Positions 26,076 to 35,188 are shown, counted from the stretch's first letter. The stretch: 62,273 nucleotides of DNA from Paenibacillus alba (GCF_013204855.1 NZ_JABMKZ010000044.1:1-62273), one strand, 5' to 3'. Notes: generated by a model from the sequence alone, not told the origin. Translations and numbers: made by a program.

Positions 26076-27634
26076 GAATCTTGATTGTGGATGACGAGGT
26101 TATTATTCGGACCGGACTCTGTACCGTCATTGACTGGAAGGAGCTTGGACTTGAACTGCTTCCGGCCGCTTCATCAGCGGAGGAGGCTCTGGTGCGTATT
26201 CCTGTGGAGAAGCCGCATATTGTTTTAACGGATATTCGCATGTCTGGGATGGATGGCATCGAGCTTGCCCGTGAGGTGAAGCTGCTGCTGCCGGATACGG
26301 AAATCGTGATTCTGACGGGTTACGATGATTTTAGCTATGCCCAACAGGCTCTGCGCGAAGGTGTCACCGATTACTTATTGAAGACGAGTCGCCCGGAGGA
26401 AATTATTAAGGCTGCGCTAAAGTGCAAGCAGAACATTATGGATAAATGGGAGTCCTCGAAGCAAGATATGCTTCAACAGGCTGCGCTTCGCAGTCAGCTG
26501 CTAGACCGGGTGCTAAATCGCGGCTTGCAGGAGGATGAGCATGCCCTAGACCAACTGCAGGTGTGGTTTCGCAAATATGGCGTAGACGTGTATCCGGATT
26601 CGGGCTTGCCTGCACCTATGCAGGTGCTTCTTGTGTTCGTTTCCGGATGGGGGGAATCGCCGATCATGGAGCTGCTGCAAGGTGCGGCGGAGAATATTCT
26701 CTTCGAGCTGCTCCCTTGCGTCACCCTGATGAATAAGGATCATTTGCTCCTTGTTGTTCGTCATGAAGCCGGATTCACCGATCAAGCTGGGCTGACTAAG
26801 GCATTAAAGAGGGTCACGGATACGCTCAAATGCTCTGCATTCGCAGCGCTGGGCACGGTAGCGCCGGATTTCGACGGACTTCGGGAATCGTACCGAACGG
26901 CGAAGGAGGTTTTTGCTTATCAAGGGCTGATCGGATCGCAGGGTTTGTTTACGATGGAAGATATTCGTGAGCGCAGCGGAGGCCGGACGGTTTGTACAGA
27001 GAAGGAAGAGGCCGAGCTTACGGCTATCTTAATGAGCGACAATGCAACAGAGCTGCGGCACTGGGTGAACCAGAAGGTGCGCGCTTTGATGGAGGATACA
27101 GCGGCTACGCCGATTTCTGTTCAAGGCTACTTGCAATCGATGATGATTGCCGGGCATCGCTGGCTGGAGCGCGCCAGTTCGACTCAAAATGGGCCAGCTT
27201 CCTTAAGCACGCTGCCTGTTTACGAGGGAGAAGGTCGTCCGGAAGATGAAGTCTTCAAGGTGCTTTCTGCTGTGATGACTCGTTTCCATCAAGGTTTGGA
27301 TCAAAACCGGTATGCCTATGTCTATAAATCTATTGCTTACATAAGGGATAATCTGCATCAGCCGATATCGCTTCAACAGGTCGCCGGCTTTGTCCACGTC
27401 AATCCCAATCATTTCAGTGAGGTCTTCAAGCGGGAGACTGGCTGTACGTATATTGAATTCGTTACACAGGAACGGATGAAACGCGCCATAGATATCCTGC
27501 AAGGGACTCAAACCAAGGTGAGCGATATTGCCAGAAGAGTCGGCTATGAGGATATCAAATACTTTACACAGCAGTTCAAAAAGTACACCGGGAGAACGCC
27601 CTCCGAATTTCGGCAGGGAATAAAGACTGAATAA
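26072..27634 (+). CDS. YesN-type response regulator with AraC DNA-binding domain
   Basis: A 520-aa regulator: receiver domain with DDE at 7-9, phospho-acceptor Asp54 (VLTDIRMSG) and the LLKTSRPEE signature after the last strand. A variable middle domain is followed by a C-terminal AraC domain (SLQQVAGFVHVNPNHFSEVFK; VSDIARRVGYEDIKYFTQQFK). It overlaps the kinase by 4 nt. The likely target is the sugar-binding protein gene starting 122 nt downstream. Confidence 0.93.
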   Translation: MRILIVDDEVIIRTGLCTVIDWKELGLELLPAASSAEEALVRIPVEKPHIVLTDIRMSGMDGIELAREVKLLLPDTEIVILTGYDDFSYAQQALREGVTDYLLKTSRPEEIIKAALKCKQNIMDKWESSKQDMLQQAALRSQLLDRVLNRGLQEDEHALDQLQVWFRKYGVDVYPDSGLPAPMQVLLVFVSGWGESPIMELLQGAAENILFELLPCVTLMNKDHLLLVVRHEAGFTDQAGLTKALKRVTDTLKCSAFAALGTVAPDFDGLRESYRTAKEVFAYQGLIGSQGLFTMEDIRERSGGRTVCTEKEEAELTAILMSDNATELRHWVNQKVRALMEDTAATPISVQGYLQSMMIAGHRWLERASSTQNGPASLSTLPVYEGEGRPEDEVFKVLSAVMTRFHQGLDQNRYAYVYKSIAYIRDNLHQPISLQQVAGFVHVNPNHFSEVFKRETGCTYIEFVTQERMKRAIDILQGTQTKVSDIARRVGYEDIKYFTQQFKKYTGRTPSEFRQGIKTE

Positions 27635-27755
27635 TGTCCCCCTTCGCGCCGAAGTCTCTCCCGTACCGCCTCCTGAGAATGTCCACTATACTCAAGTTGT
27701 AGAGAGGAAACGCGAAAAGTGATGTTTCCACAAAACCTATAGGGAGGTCAAACGA

Positions 27756-29102
27756 ATGAAAAAGTCATTGATCATGACACTTGCAGCTACGATGTCGTTA
27801 GCTTTGTTAGCTGGTTGTGGCGCAAGTGGAACAACAGAAGGGGCTAAGGGAAGCGCGGCTCCTAAATCGACAGATACAGGCAAACCTGCAGAGAAAATTA
27901 AATTATCGCTTTGGCACAACTATACAGGCGAGGATCTCCGTGCCAAAAAGATGCGCGAATACATGGAGAAGTTCAAGAAAGATCATCCGAATGTGGAATT
28001 GGATATACAAGGTATTCCGCCCGATGGCTACCGTGCCAGATTGAAAACAGTTGCTGCTGCGAATGAAATGCCAGATCTGTTCGTCATGCAGCCAGGTGTG
28101 TTGACGAAGGAGCTAGTTGCCGGCGGCTTGATTCAACCGGTCAATGAACTGCTGGATAGCAAGCCAGAGTGGAAAAATGGTTTCATGCCTGGTTCGTTTA
28201 ATGATTTCACAATCGATGGCAAAATCTACAGCGCACCTATGGCATTATCACCAACTTCTATTCTTTTCTACAACAAAGAAATATTTAACAAATATAATGT
28301 ACAGCCGCCTAAGACATGGGACGATCTCATGAAGCTGGTGGAGACGTTCAAAAAGAATAATCTTACGCCAATCGCACTTGGCAACAAAGCAGCTTGGGTT
28401 GCGCAGTCCAGCATTCTAAGTTCGCTTGCTGACCGTGTAACGGGGACAGAGTGGTTCTTGAAAGCGGTAGATCAGAACGGAGCGAAATTCACAGATCCTG
28501 AATTCGTTCAAGCTTTGACGTATCTCCAACAATTGGGCAAGGCCGGTGCTTTCCAAGAAGGCTTCAACAGCATCGACAATACACAAATGGAACAAATGTT
28601 TGCTCAAGGCAAATCTGCTATGATGATCGACGGTGGGTGGGCACTTCCCAATCTGGCGGCGAATACGTCGAAAGAAGCGCTTGCGAACATGGCGGTTACG
28701 GTACTGCCGTCAGTGCCTAACGGCAAAGGCGACCCTAACTCACTTTCAGGCGTCGTAGGAACAGGGATTGGCCTAAGCAAGAAAGTTGCTGGCGCACAGA
28801 AAGCGACAGCCTATGAACTGATTTATGCTTTATCAGGCCCAGATGCCCAAAAAGCCATCTTAGAGAGCAATCAACTCGTGAGCTACAAGGTTGATCTCGA
28901 CACAACGAAAGTATCCTCCTTGTTCGTTGAAGTGTACAAATTGATGGGAACTGTCAAAAGAACACCGGTTTACGATGGCAATCTTAGCTCCTCAGGCGCT
29001 GACGTTGTAAACAATGGTCTTCAAGAGCTCCTCATGGGCGGCAAGCCCGAGGATATTGCTAAGAAAATTCAAGACGCGCAAGCTAAAGCCGTCGGTAAAT
29101 AA
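27756..29102 (+). CDS. CUT1 sugar ABC substrate-binding lipoprotein
   Basis: A 448-aa extracellular solute-binding protein family 1 member. The signal peptide ends in lipobox LAGC (Cys21). Family motifs include LSLWHNYTGEDLR, PDLFVMQPG, SPTSILFYNKEIFNKY and KSAMMIDGGWALPN. It captures an oligosaccharide for the two permeases downstream; the substrate cannot be told from sequence. AGGGAGGTC precedes the ATG. A strong hairpin after the stop separates it from the permease genes. Confidence 0.94.
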   Translation: MKKSLIMTLAATMSLALLAGCGASGTTEGAKGSAAPKSTDTGKPAEKIKLSLWHNYTGEDLRAKKMREYMEKFKKDHPNVELDIQGIPPDGYRARLKTVAAANEMPDLFVMQPGVLTKELVAGGLIQPVNELLDSKPEWKNGFMPGSFNDFTIDGKIYSAPMALSPTSILFYNKEIFNKYNVQPPKTWDDLMKLVETFKKNNLTPIALGNKAAWVAQSSILSSLADRVTGTEWFLKAVDQNGAKFTDPEFVQALTYLQQLGKAGAFQEGFNSIDNTQMEQMFAQGKSAMMIDGGWALPNLAANTSKEALANMAVTVLPSVPNGKGDPNSLSGVVGTGIGLSKKVAGAQKATAYELIYALSGPDAQKAILESNQLVSYKVDLDTTKVSSLFVEVYKLMGTVKRTPVYDGNLSSSGADVVNNGLQELLMGGKPEDIAKKIQDAQAKAVGK

Positions 29103-29117
29103 GGTACGGCACCAGGA

Positions 29118-29148
29118 CTCCAGCCAATGCCCGGCTGGAGCCTTTTTT
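29118..29148 (+). terminator. Hairpin with T-run between binding protein and permease genes
   Basis: A perfect 8-bp stem CTCCAGCC/GGCTGGAG (29118-29125 with 29133-29140), then CCTTTTTT. The next gene starts 27 nt later, so it probably acts as a partial terminator. Confidence 0.8.
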
Positions 29149-29174
29149 CAAAAAAGACAAGAAGGAGGTTCATT

Positions 29175-30050
29175 ATGACTGCATCTGCAAGAATCAGAGG
29201 ATTCATTACCATAGGGCTCCTCCCGGCCTTAGTCCTATATTTGTTTTTTGTGATTGTGCCGATTTTTTGGTCGGCCTACTACGGATTTTTCGACTGGAAA
29301 GGGATCGGGGCCGCCAAGTTTATCGGATTTGACAACTATGCGGAAGTTATTAAAGATCCAATCTTCTGGAAATCTTTCAAAAACAACATGCTCGTCGTAG
29401 CAGCATCCGTTTTTGGGCAGGTTCCCATTGCCATGATTCTAGCGCTTCTTCTGATGCGCAGCACCTTTTTTCAACGTGCTATCCGTGCTTCTGTTTTTAT
29501 GCCGATGGTCCTGTCTTCGGTTGTTGTCGGGATTATCTGGGGCTATATCTACCACCCGCAAATTGGTATTTTGAACTTTATGCTTGAGGGTATTGGACTT
29601 GACAGTTGGAAAAAAGCTTGGCTCTCGGATCCGAAAGTATCGATGTACGCGCTGATGGTGCCGATCATCTGGAATTATATTGGTCCTTACATGATTATGT
29701 TCATTGCGGCTCTACAAAATATTTCACCTGAAATTGAAGATGCCGCCCAGCTCGATGGCGTAGGCCCGGTTCGCAAATTGTTTGCCGTCACGCTGCCGAT
29801 GATCTGGGATACCGTGAAAGTCTCTGTCGTCCTCTGTATCTCCGGAAGCTTGAAGGCCTTCGACCTTATCTATGTGATGACGGGCGGGGGACCTGCCCAT
29901 TCGACGGAATTGCTTGCTTCTTATATGTACAATAGCACGTTCAACGTCTACCGCTTTGGTTTCGGCAGCGCCATTTCAACAGCTATCATTATTCTTAGCT
30001 TGATTTTGATTGTCGGAAGCCAATATCTCATGAAAAAAGATTATCGATAG
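29175..30050 (+). CDS. CUT1 sugar ABC permease (MalF/UgpA type)
   Basis: A 291-aa membrane protein with six hydrophobic segments and the EAA loop (EIEDAAQLDGVGPVRKLFAVTLP) that contacts the ATPase. The ATG at 29175 is 7 nt after AAGGAGG; an upstream in-frame ATG at 29127 lies within the terminator hairpin and is rejected. Confidence 0.94.
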   Translation: MTASARIRGFITIGLLPALVLYLFFVIVPIFWSAYYGFFDWKGIGAAKFIGFDNYAEVIKDPIFWKSFKNNMLVVAASVFGQVPIAMILALLLMRSTFFQRAIRASVFMPMVLSSVVVGIIWGYIYHPQIGILNFMLEGIGLDSWKKAWLSDPKVSMYALMVPIIWNYIGPYMIMFIAALQNISPEIEDAAQLDGVGPVRKLFAVTLPMIWDTVKVSVVLCISGSLKAFDLIYVMTGGGPAHSTELLASYMYNSTFNVYRFGFGSAISTAIIILSLILIVGSQYLMKKDYR

Positions 30051-30078
30051 AAAGAAAATGCTTTAGGGAGGGACATCT

Positions 30079-30951
30079 ATGGCGCAGGTTGTATCGACGC
30101 AGACGGGATTTCCCGCTGGAGGCAAGAAGCGAAAAGCATGGCTGCAAGGTTTCATTAATGTATGCCTAACCGTATACGGGCTTGTCACCCTATATCCATT
30201 ATTTTGGTTGTTTATTAGTGCGTTTAAATCGAATGAAGAGTTTTATTCGCGGCCCTTTTTATTGCCGACTGTGTGGAAATGGGACAATATTGTTCGCGCC
30301 TGGAAAGTATCGGGGATGGGGCTTTCACTTTGGAATTCAACCGTCGTTACGGTAGCTTCCTTGCTGCTCACGTTAGTCATTGGGGCACTGGCTGCTTTTG
30401 TATTATCGCGGTTTACGTTTAAATTAAAACCATTTTTCATGGGCTTATTTCTATTAGGCATGCTAATTCCTATCCACAGTACACTAGTTCCTTTATTCAT
30501 TATTATGAAAAAAGTAAATCTGCTGAATACGTACGGAGCACTCATTCTCCCTTATGTGGCTTTTGAGCTGCCGCTGGCTATTTTCGTCATCGCTGCTTAC
30601 TTGGTTACAATTCCCAAAGAAATTGAAGAAGCCGCATTGATTGACGGAACAGGCTATTGGGGGATTTTCTTCCGCATGATGCTTCCGCTTAGTATGCCGG
30701 CGCTGTCTACGGTTGCGATTCTGGCGTTTCTGCGCTTCTGGAATGATTTTGCGTTCGCGCTTGTTTTTATAAGCAAGCCTGCACTCAAGACGGTTCCTCT
30801 GAGCTTATCCGCATTCGCGACGGGATATATGACAGATTATGAATTAACGATGGCTGCATTAGCGATTGCCGTATTGCCAACCATTATCGTTTTCTTGCTG
30901 TTCCAGGAACAGATCATGAAAGGCATGACGGCTGGCGCTGTTAAAGGATAA
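30079..30951 (+). CDS. CUT1 sugar ABC permease (MalG/UgpE type)
   Basis: A 290-aa partner permease with about six membrane segments and the EAA loop EIEEAALIDGTGYWGIFFRMMLP, ending in MKGMTAGAVKG as is usual for this subfamily. AGGGAGG precedes the ATG. No ATPase gene is present in this operon, so a shared MsmX-type ATPase is expected. Confidence 0.94.
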   Translation: MAQVVSTQTGFPAGGKKRKAWLQGFINVCLTVYGLVTLYPLFWLFISAFKSNEEFYSRPFLLPTVWKWDNIVRAWKVSGMGLSLWNSTVVTVASLLLTLVIGALAAFVLSRFTFKLKPFFMGLFLLGMLIPIHSTLVPLFIIMKKVNLLNTYGALILPYVAFELPLAIFVIAAYLVTIPKEIEEAALIDGTGYWGIFFRMMLPLSMPALSTVAILAFLRFWNDFAFALVFISKPALKTVPLSLSAFATGYMTDYELTMAALAIAVLPTIIVFLLFQEQIMKGMTAGAVKG

Positions 30952-30976
30952 GAGACAGATTTCGGAGGAAACCAAC

Positions 30977-32041
30977 ATGACGAAACTTAAAGTAGCGGTA
31001 ATTGGCGCAGGCTCAATCTCTGACGCACATTTAACTTCTTATATGGAACACCCGGAAGTAGAATTATATGCGATTGTTGATATAAACGAGGAGCGGGCGC
31101 AGGCTGCCGTGCAGAAATACGGGGCGAAAGTCGCTTTCAAAGACTACCGCGACATGCTGGCAGATCCGCAGATCGACGCGGTCAGCATCTGCACCTGGAA
31201 CAACTCGCACGGCATGCTGAGCATCGCCGCGCTAGAAGCGGGCAAGCATGTATTGTGCGAGAAGCCTCTTTGCACAACCGTCGAAGAAGCGCTGCGCGTC
31301 GAGGAAGCGGTTCGCCGCAGCGGCAAGCTGCTGCAGGTCGGCTTCGTCCGCCGCTATGGCACGAACGCGCAGGTGCTGCGCCGCTTCATTGATTCAGGCG
31401 AGCTTGGCGAGATTTACTACGCCAAGGCTTCCTACCTGCGCCGCCTCGGCAATCCCGGCGGCTGGTTCTCCGACAAGGACCGCTCTGGCGGCGGCCCGCT
31501 TTTTGACATCGGTATCCACGTCATCGACCTATGTTGGTATTTGATGGGCCGACCGAAGGTGAAATCGGTCAGCGGTAACACATATACGAAGCTGGGCAAC
31601 CGTTCGAACATTAAGAACTTGACCTTCTATCAGGCAGCAGACTATGATGCTTCCAAGAACGATGTAGAGGATATGGCGAATGCGCTGATCCGGTTTGAGA
31701 ATGGCGCATCGCTGATGGTTGATGTGAGTTTCACACTGCATGCGAAGAAGAATGAATTCGCCGTCAAAATCTTCGGCGAGCAAGGCGGCGCGGAGATTGA
31801 GCCCGAATTCACGATTATGAGCGAGAAGCATGATACCATTTTGAACATTACACCGCAGATCGATCATCCTTCTTTTGACTTCATGGAAGGCTTCCGCAAT
31901 GAGATCGACTACTTTGTACAAGTGTGCTTAGGCCGCAAAGAACTGATTTCGCCTGTTGAAGATGGCGTAGAGCTGACCAAAATCCTATGTGCCATCTACG
32001 AATCGAGTGAAAAAGGTACAGAAATTCATTTTAACAAGTAA
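30977..32041 (+). CDS. Gfo/Idh/MocA family NAD(P)-dependent oxidoreductase
   Basis: A 354-aa dehydrogenase: Rossmann nucleotide site GAGSISDAHL near residue 11, the family lysine in CEKPLCT near 95, and the active-site GGPLFDIGIHVIDL helix (His near 182). These enzymes oxidise sugars, inositols or their derivatives. It follows the permease by 25 nt (GGAGG ribosome site) and probably processes the imported sugar. A section around 31.2-31.5 kb is much more GC-rich than the rest. Confidence 0.92.
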   Translation: MTKLKVAVIGAGSISDAHLTSYMEHPEVELYAIVDINEERAQAAVQKYGAKVAFKDYRDMLADPQIDAVSICTWNNSHGMLSIAALEAGKHVLCEKPLCTTVEEALRVEEAVRRSGKLLQVGFVRRYGTNAQVLRRFIDSGELGEIYYAKASYLRRLGNPGGWFSDKDRSGGGPLFDIGIHVIDLCWYLMGRPKVKSVSGNTYTKLGNRSNIKNLTFYQAADYDASKNDVEDMANALIRFENGASLMVDVSFTLHAKKNEFAVKIFGEQGGAEIEPEFTIMSEKHDTILNITPQIDHPSFDFMEGFRNEIDYFVQVCLGRKELISPVEDGVELTKILCAIYESSEKGTEIHFNK

Positions 32042-32093
32042 AGACATAGTTTAGATCCTCGGGTCAAGTGGATTAAAGTGGAGGAATCAGCAA

Positions 32094-32972
32094 ATGGCTC
32101 TAACGAATCGAATAGGAATCATTGTAGATAGCTTTGGTGTAGGCGTCAGAGAAGGCTTGAAGAAAGCGAAGGCAGCGGGAGCAGACGGCGTACAAATCTA
32201 TGCGGTTAGCGGCGAAATGGACCCGGATAATCTGACAAGCACGGACAGACAAGAGCTTAAAGCCTATATCGCTTCACTCGGGCTAGAAATATCAGCTTTA
32301 TGTGGAGACTTGGCAGGACATGGCTTTCAAGATGAGGCTCAGAATCCTGCGAAAATCGCAAAATCCAAGCAAATTCTCGATCTGGCATTGGATCTCGGTA
32401 CGAATATCGTGACGACCCATATTGGGATCGTTCCGGACGATACGCAAAGTACGGTCTACCTCAGTATGCAAAAAGCCTGCGAGGAACTAGGCCAGTACGC
32501 CCACAGCAAAGGGGCCTTCTTCGCTATTGAAACCGGACCCGAACGTGCGGCTCATCTGAAGAGCTTCCTCGACACGATGAGTACGAAGGGTGTTTCCGTC
32601 AACTTTGACCCAGCGAATATGGTCATGGTGACTGGGGATGACCCCGTCCAAGGTGTTTACACCTTGAAGGACTACATCGTGCACACCCATGTCAAAGACG
32701 GAGTCCGTTATCGGGAAATTGACCCGCGTCTTGTATATGGGGCCTTAGGCTTCGAGGGCATGGATCATGCCAAGATTGCCGAGATGGCTTCGGGCGGTTC
32801 GGGAAGTGCTTTCGCGGAAGTGCCGCTGGGTGAAGGCGGAGTCCCTTTTGGCGCGTACTTCCGAGCGCTCAAGGATATCGGATACAACGGCTATTTGACC
32901 ATTGAGCGCGAAGTGGGCGACAACCCCCAAGCTGATATTGAGCAAGCCGTGCGTTATATCAAACAATTTTAA
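32094..32972 (+). CDS. Sugar phosphate isomerase/epimerase-like TIM barrel
   Basis: A 292-aa AP_endonuc_2/xylose-isomerase-like TIM barrel. Metal-ligand positions are visible as Glu in FAIETGPE, Asp in VNFDPANMVM, His in THVKDG and Glu in LTIEREVG. Members isomerise or epimerise keto sugars and inosose. Together with the upstream dehydrogenase it suggests an inositol- or keto-sugar-like route. GTGGAGG lies 10 nt before the ATG. It is the last gene of this transport operon. Confidence 0.9.
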   Translation: MALTNRIGIIVDSFGVGVREGLKKAKAAGADGVQIYAVSGEMDPDNLTSTDRQELKAYIASLGLEISALCGDLAGHGFQDEAQNPAKIAKSKQILDLALDLGTNIVTTHIGIVPDDTQSTVYLSMQKACEELGQYAHSKGAFFAIETGPERAAHLKSFLDTMSTKGVSVNFDPANMVMVTGDDPVQGVYTLKDYIVHTHVKDGVRYREIDPRLVYGALGFEGMDHAKIAEMASGGSGSAFAEVPLGEGGVPFGAYFRALKDIGYNGYLTIEREVGDNPQADIEQAVRYIKQF

Positions 32973-33117
32973 ACGAATAAGTATAAGGACTAGCTCCTTA
33001 TCGTGGTGCAAACAGCCATCCTTGCCTCTTCGCAGAGCCTTGGGTGGCTGTTTGTATTGCAAGCAAGAAGAGGGGGATACGGGTGGGGTTGGCTGTAGAG
33101 CACGATATCTGCTGTAG

Positions 33118-33711
33118 AACCAACTCCATCAACAGAACACCGTTGTCTACTCAAGTGCTGAGTCTGTATGAACAGAACACAGATACTCAAGTGCTGAGTC
33201 TGTATGAACAGAACACAGATACTCAAGTACCGAGTCTGCACCAAGAGAGCACTGATATCTACTCAAGTACCGAGCTTGCAACAATAGAACACTGATATCT
33301 ACTCAAGTACCGAGCTTGCACCAACAGAGCACAGATATCTACTCAAGTGCCGAGTCTGCATCAACAGAGCACAGATATCTACTCCAGAACCAGCTGCACC
33401 AACAGACACTCATATCTACTTAAGTACCGAGCTTGCACCAACAGAACACTGATATCTACTTAAGTACCGAGCCGCACCAACAGAGCACAGATATCTACTC
33501 AAGTGCCGAGTCTGCATCAACAGAGCACTGTTGTCTTCCCAAGTGCCGATCTGCACCAACAGAACACTGATATCTACTCAAGTACCGAGTCTGCACCAAC
33601 AGAGCACTGTTGTCTTTCCAAGAGCCGATCTGCACCAACAGAACACTGATATCTACTCAAGTACCGAGTCTGCACCAAGAGAGCACAGCTATCTACTCAA
33701 GAAGCTCACTC
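33118..33711. repeat. Degenerate tandem array of about fifteen 36-40-bp units
   Basis: The core ACTCAAGTACCGAGTCTGCA recurs with anchors at 33152, 33188, 33224, 33264, 33304, 33344, 33384, 33421, 33461, 33500, 33540, 33579, 33619, 33658 and 33698. Most spacings are 39-40 bp and the first two are 36. Units are joined by AGATATCT, itself palindromic. Because the period is not a multiple of three, no frame stays open with a constant peptide, so I regard it as non-coding. There are no unique spacers, so it is not CRISPR. Confidence 0.85.
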
Positions 33712-33778
33712 CACGCGGCTATCTCGATCTAGAACCTGTCTTTTAAAGTTGCCGCCTAAAGACGAAGGGAACCCTAAA

Positions 33779-33792
33779 GTAGATATATCTAC
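33779..33792. repeat. Perfect 14-bp palindrome GTAGATATATCTAC
   Basis: It lies between the 40-bp array and the four-hairpin array; no gene is nearby to assign it to. Confidence 0.5.
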
Positions 33793-33818
33793 CCTCTGAG
33801 TCCCCGTAAAAGCAAAAG

Positions 33819-34002
33819 CCTGCAATTGTGCATCTTTTTTGCTCCTTAGATAGCATGCATTGATAAATTCCTGCGATTGTGCATCTTTTTTGGCTTCATA
33901 TTCGATTTCAGAGTGAAAATGACTGAAAAGCCTGCACAATTGCAGGCTTTTCGACTTTTTGAATGATTTTATTGAAAAAGCCTGCACTTTTGCATCTTTT
34001 TT
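33819..34002. repeat. Four-unit TGCA-hairpin array, copy A
   Basis: Four hairpin-forming units: CCTGCAATTGTGCATC+T6 (33819), CCTGCGATTGTGCATC+T6 (33870), CCTGCACAATTGCAGG (33931) and CCTGCACTTTTGCATC+T6 (33981). Spacing is 51, 61 and 50 nt. Unit 3 is the inverse of unit 1 and could also pair with it over 14 bp. The array lies between convergent genes (isomerase and SDR). Copy B at 56 kb has the same order and nearly the same spacing. Confidence 0.85.
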
Positions 34003-34097
34003 AGTGTCGAGCCCGAGAAGCTGGGGGGAATCGCCCCTGTGCACTTCATCGGCACAGGCCCGCAGACTCGCAGACCGCAGGTGCGCTACCGCTCAGC

Positions 34098-34949
34098 TCA
34101 CGACTTGCCCTTGCGCGTCAGCTCCGCAAGATCAATCCACTGCTCATCGGTCACCTCGAGCAGATCGTTGAACTGCCCGGCGCCCTGCAGCCATTCGCCG
34201 CCGTCGATCGTGATGACTTCGCCGTTAATATAGGCGGCGAAGTCCGAAATCAGATAAGCCGCGAGGTTCGCGAGCTCATCTTTGTCTCCGACCCGCCGCA
34301 GTGGCACGCGGTTCAGGAGCTTCTCCGACAGCTCGGGCGTCGGAGCCAGTCGGCTCCACGCGCCGTCGGTCGGGAAAAGTCCCGGCGCGATCGCGACCTG
34401 CCGGATGCCGTATCGCGCCCACTCGACGGCAAGCGAGCGCGTAAGAGCGAGCACGCCGGCCTTGGCGGCAGCCGACGGTACGACAAAGCCCGAGCCGGTG
34501 GAGGCATAGGAGGTGACGATGTTCAGCATCGTACCGCCCCGCCCCTGCTCGATCCATCTTTTGCCTACTTCCAGCGTGGTATAGAACGTACCGTGAAGGA
34601 CGATGTTCAGCACCGCATCGACAGCACGCGGAGAAAGCTTTTCCGTAGGGCTGGCGAAATTGCCCGCAGCGTTATTGATGAGAACATCTACACGGCCATA
34701 GTGTTGTTCCACGGCTGTTACCATCTCTGCGACTTGCAGCGCATCTCGCACATCACAGTTTTTGTAGAAAACCTCCTTGCCGCCAACGCTCATTTCGGAG
34801 GCTGCTTTGGCCAAAATCTCTTCACGCCGACTCGTAATCGCTAGTTTTGCGCCTAACGAGAGGAATCTCTCTCCCATCGCCCGGCCAAGTCCGGTACCTC
34901 CGCCCGTAATAAGAATCACCTTATCCTTCAACAAGCCTTCCTCGAACAT
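34098..34949 (-). CDS. 2,4-dienoyl-CoA reductase-like SDR
   Basis: A 283-aa short-chain dehydrogenase: nucleotide motif TGGGTGLG near residue 15, NNAAGNF near 90, and an active site PSAAAKAGV in which the usual Tyr of YxxxK is absent, as in 2,4-dienoyl-CoA reductases. It would reduce dienoyl-CoA during oxidation of unsaturated fatty acids with NADPH. It is the last gene of an operon with an acyl-CoA synthetase. The first half of the gene is high in GC. Confidence 0.9.
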   Translation of the reverse strand: MFEEGLLKDKVILITGGGTGLGRAMGERFLSLGAKLAITSRREEILAKAASEMSVGGKEVFYKNCDVRDALQVAEMVTAVEQHYGRVDVLINNAAGNFASPTEKLSPRAVDAVLNIVLHGTFYTTLEVGKRWIEQGRGGTMLNIVTSYASTGSGFVVPSAAAKAGVLALTRSLAVEWARYGIRQVAIAPGLFPTDGAWSRLAPTPELSEKLLNRVPLRRVGDKDELANLAAYLISDFAAYINGEVITIDGGEWLQGAGQFNDLLEVTDEQWIDLAELTRKGKS

Positions 34950-35005
34950 AAAGATGACCGCCCTTCAGCGATTATTTAGATGGCTAATGACTAACGGCAT
35001 GAAAA

Positions 35006-35182
35006 CTATTCAGCGATGAAAGACGCTTCGAATTGCTCGATTCGGCGAGCCCAATCATTGGGCAGCGGGGTGTAGCGAGGCTCAGCGCCTGCTCCATATA
35101 AATGATGGAGGATACATAACTCAGATGCCCGTTCGCATCGGTTTCGCAGAAAACGAAAGCCTCCTAATTCGGGATTCATCAT
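35006..35182 (-). CDS. Small 58-aa protein between fatty-acid genes, unrecognised
   Basis: ATG at 35182 to TAG at 35006. AGGAGA lies about 10 nt upstream, overlapping the end of the synthetase gene, whose stop is 6 nt before this start. The product begins MMNPELGGFRFLRNR and ends EQFEASFIAE, rich in Arg and Glu, with two Cys and no membrane segment. Codon choice and the ribosome site look genuine. It fills the otherwise empty gap between the synthetase and SDR genes, so it is probably co-translated. I do not know a family. Confidence 0.65.
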   Translation of the reverse strand: MMNPELGGFRFLRNRCERASELCILHHLYGAGAEPRYTPLPNDWARRIEQFEASFIAE

Positions 35183-35188
35183 GCTTAA

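Noticed and set aside
33044..33295. Coding repeat protein over the tandem array (TQVLSLYEQNT-type peptide)
   Set aside because: The period changes between 36 and 40 bp, so the frame is not preserved over the array.
33118..33711. CRISPR array
   Set aside because: Units are contiguous and degenerate with no unique spacers and no cas genes nearby.
33819..34002. Four ordinary terminators in a row
   Set aside because: The TGCA stems are only 4-6 bp, unit 3 has no clean T-run and spacing is conserved in a second locus, so simple terminators do not explain the layout.
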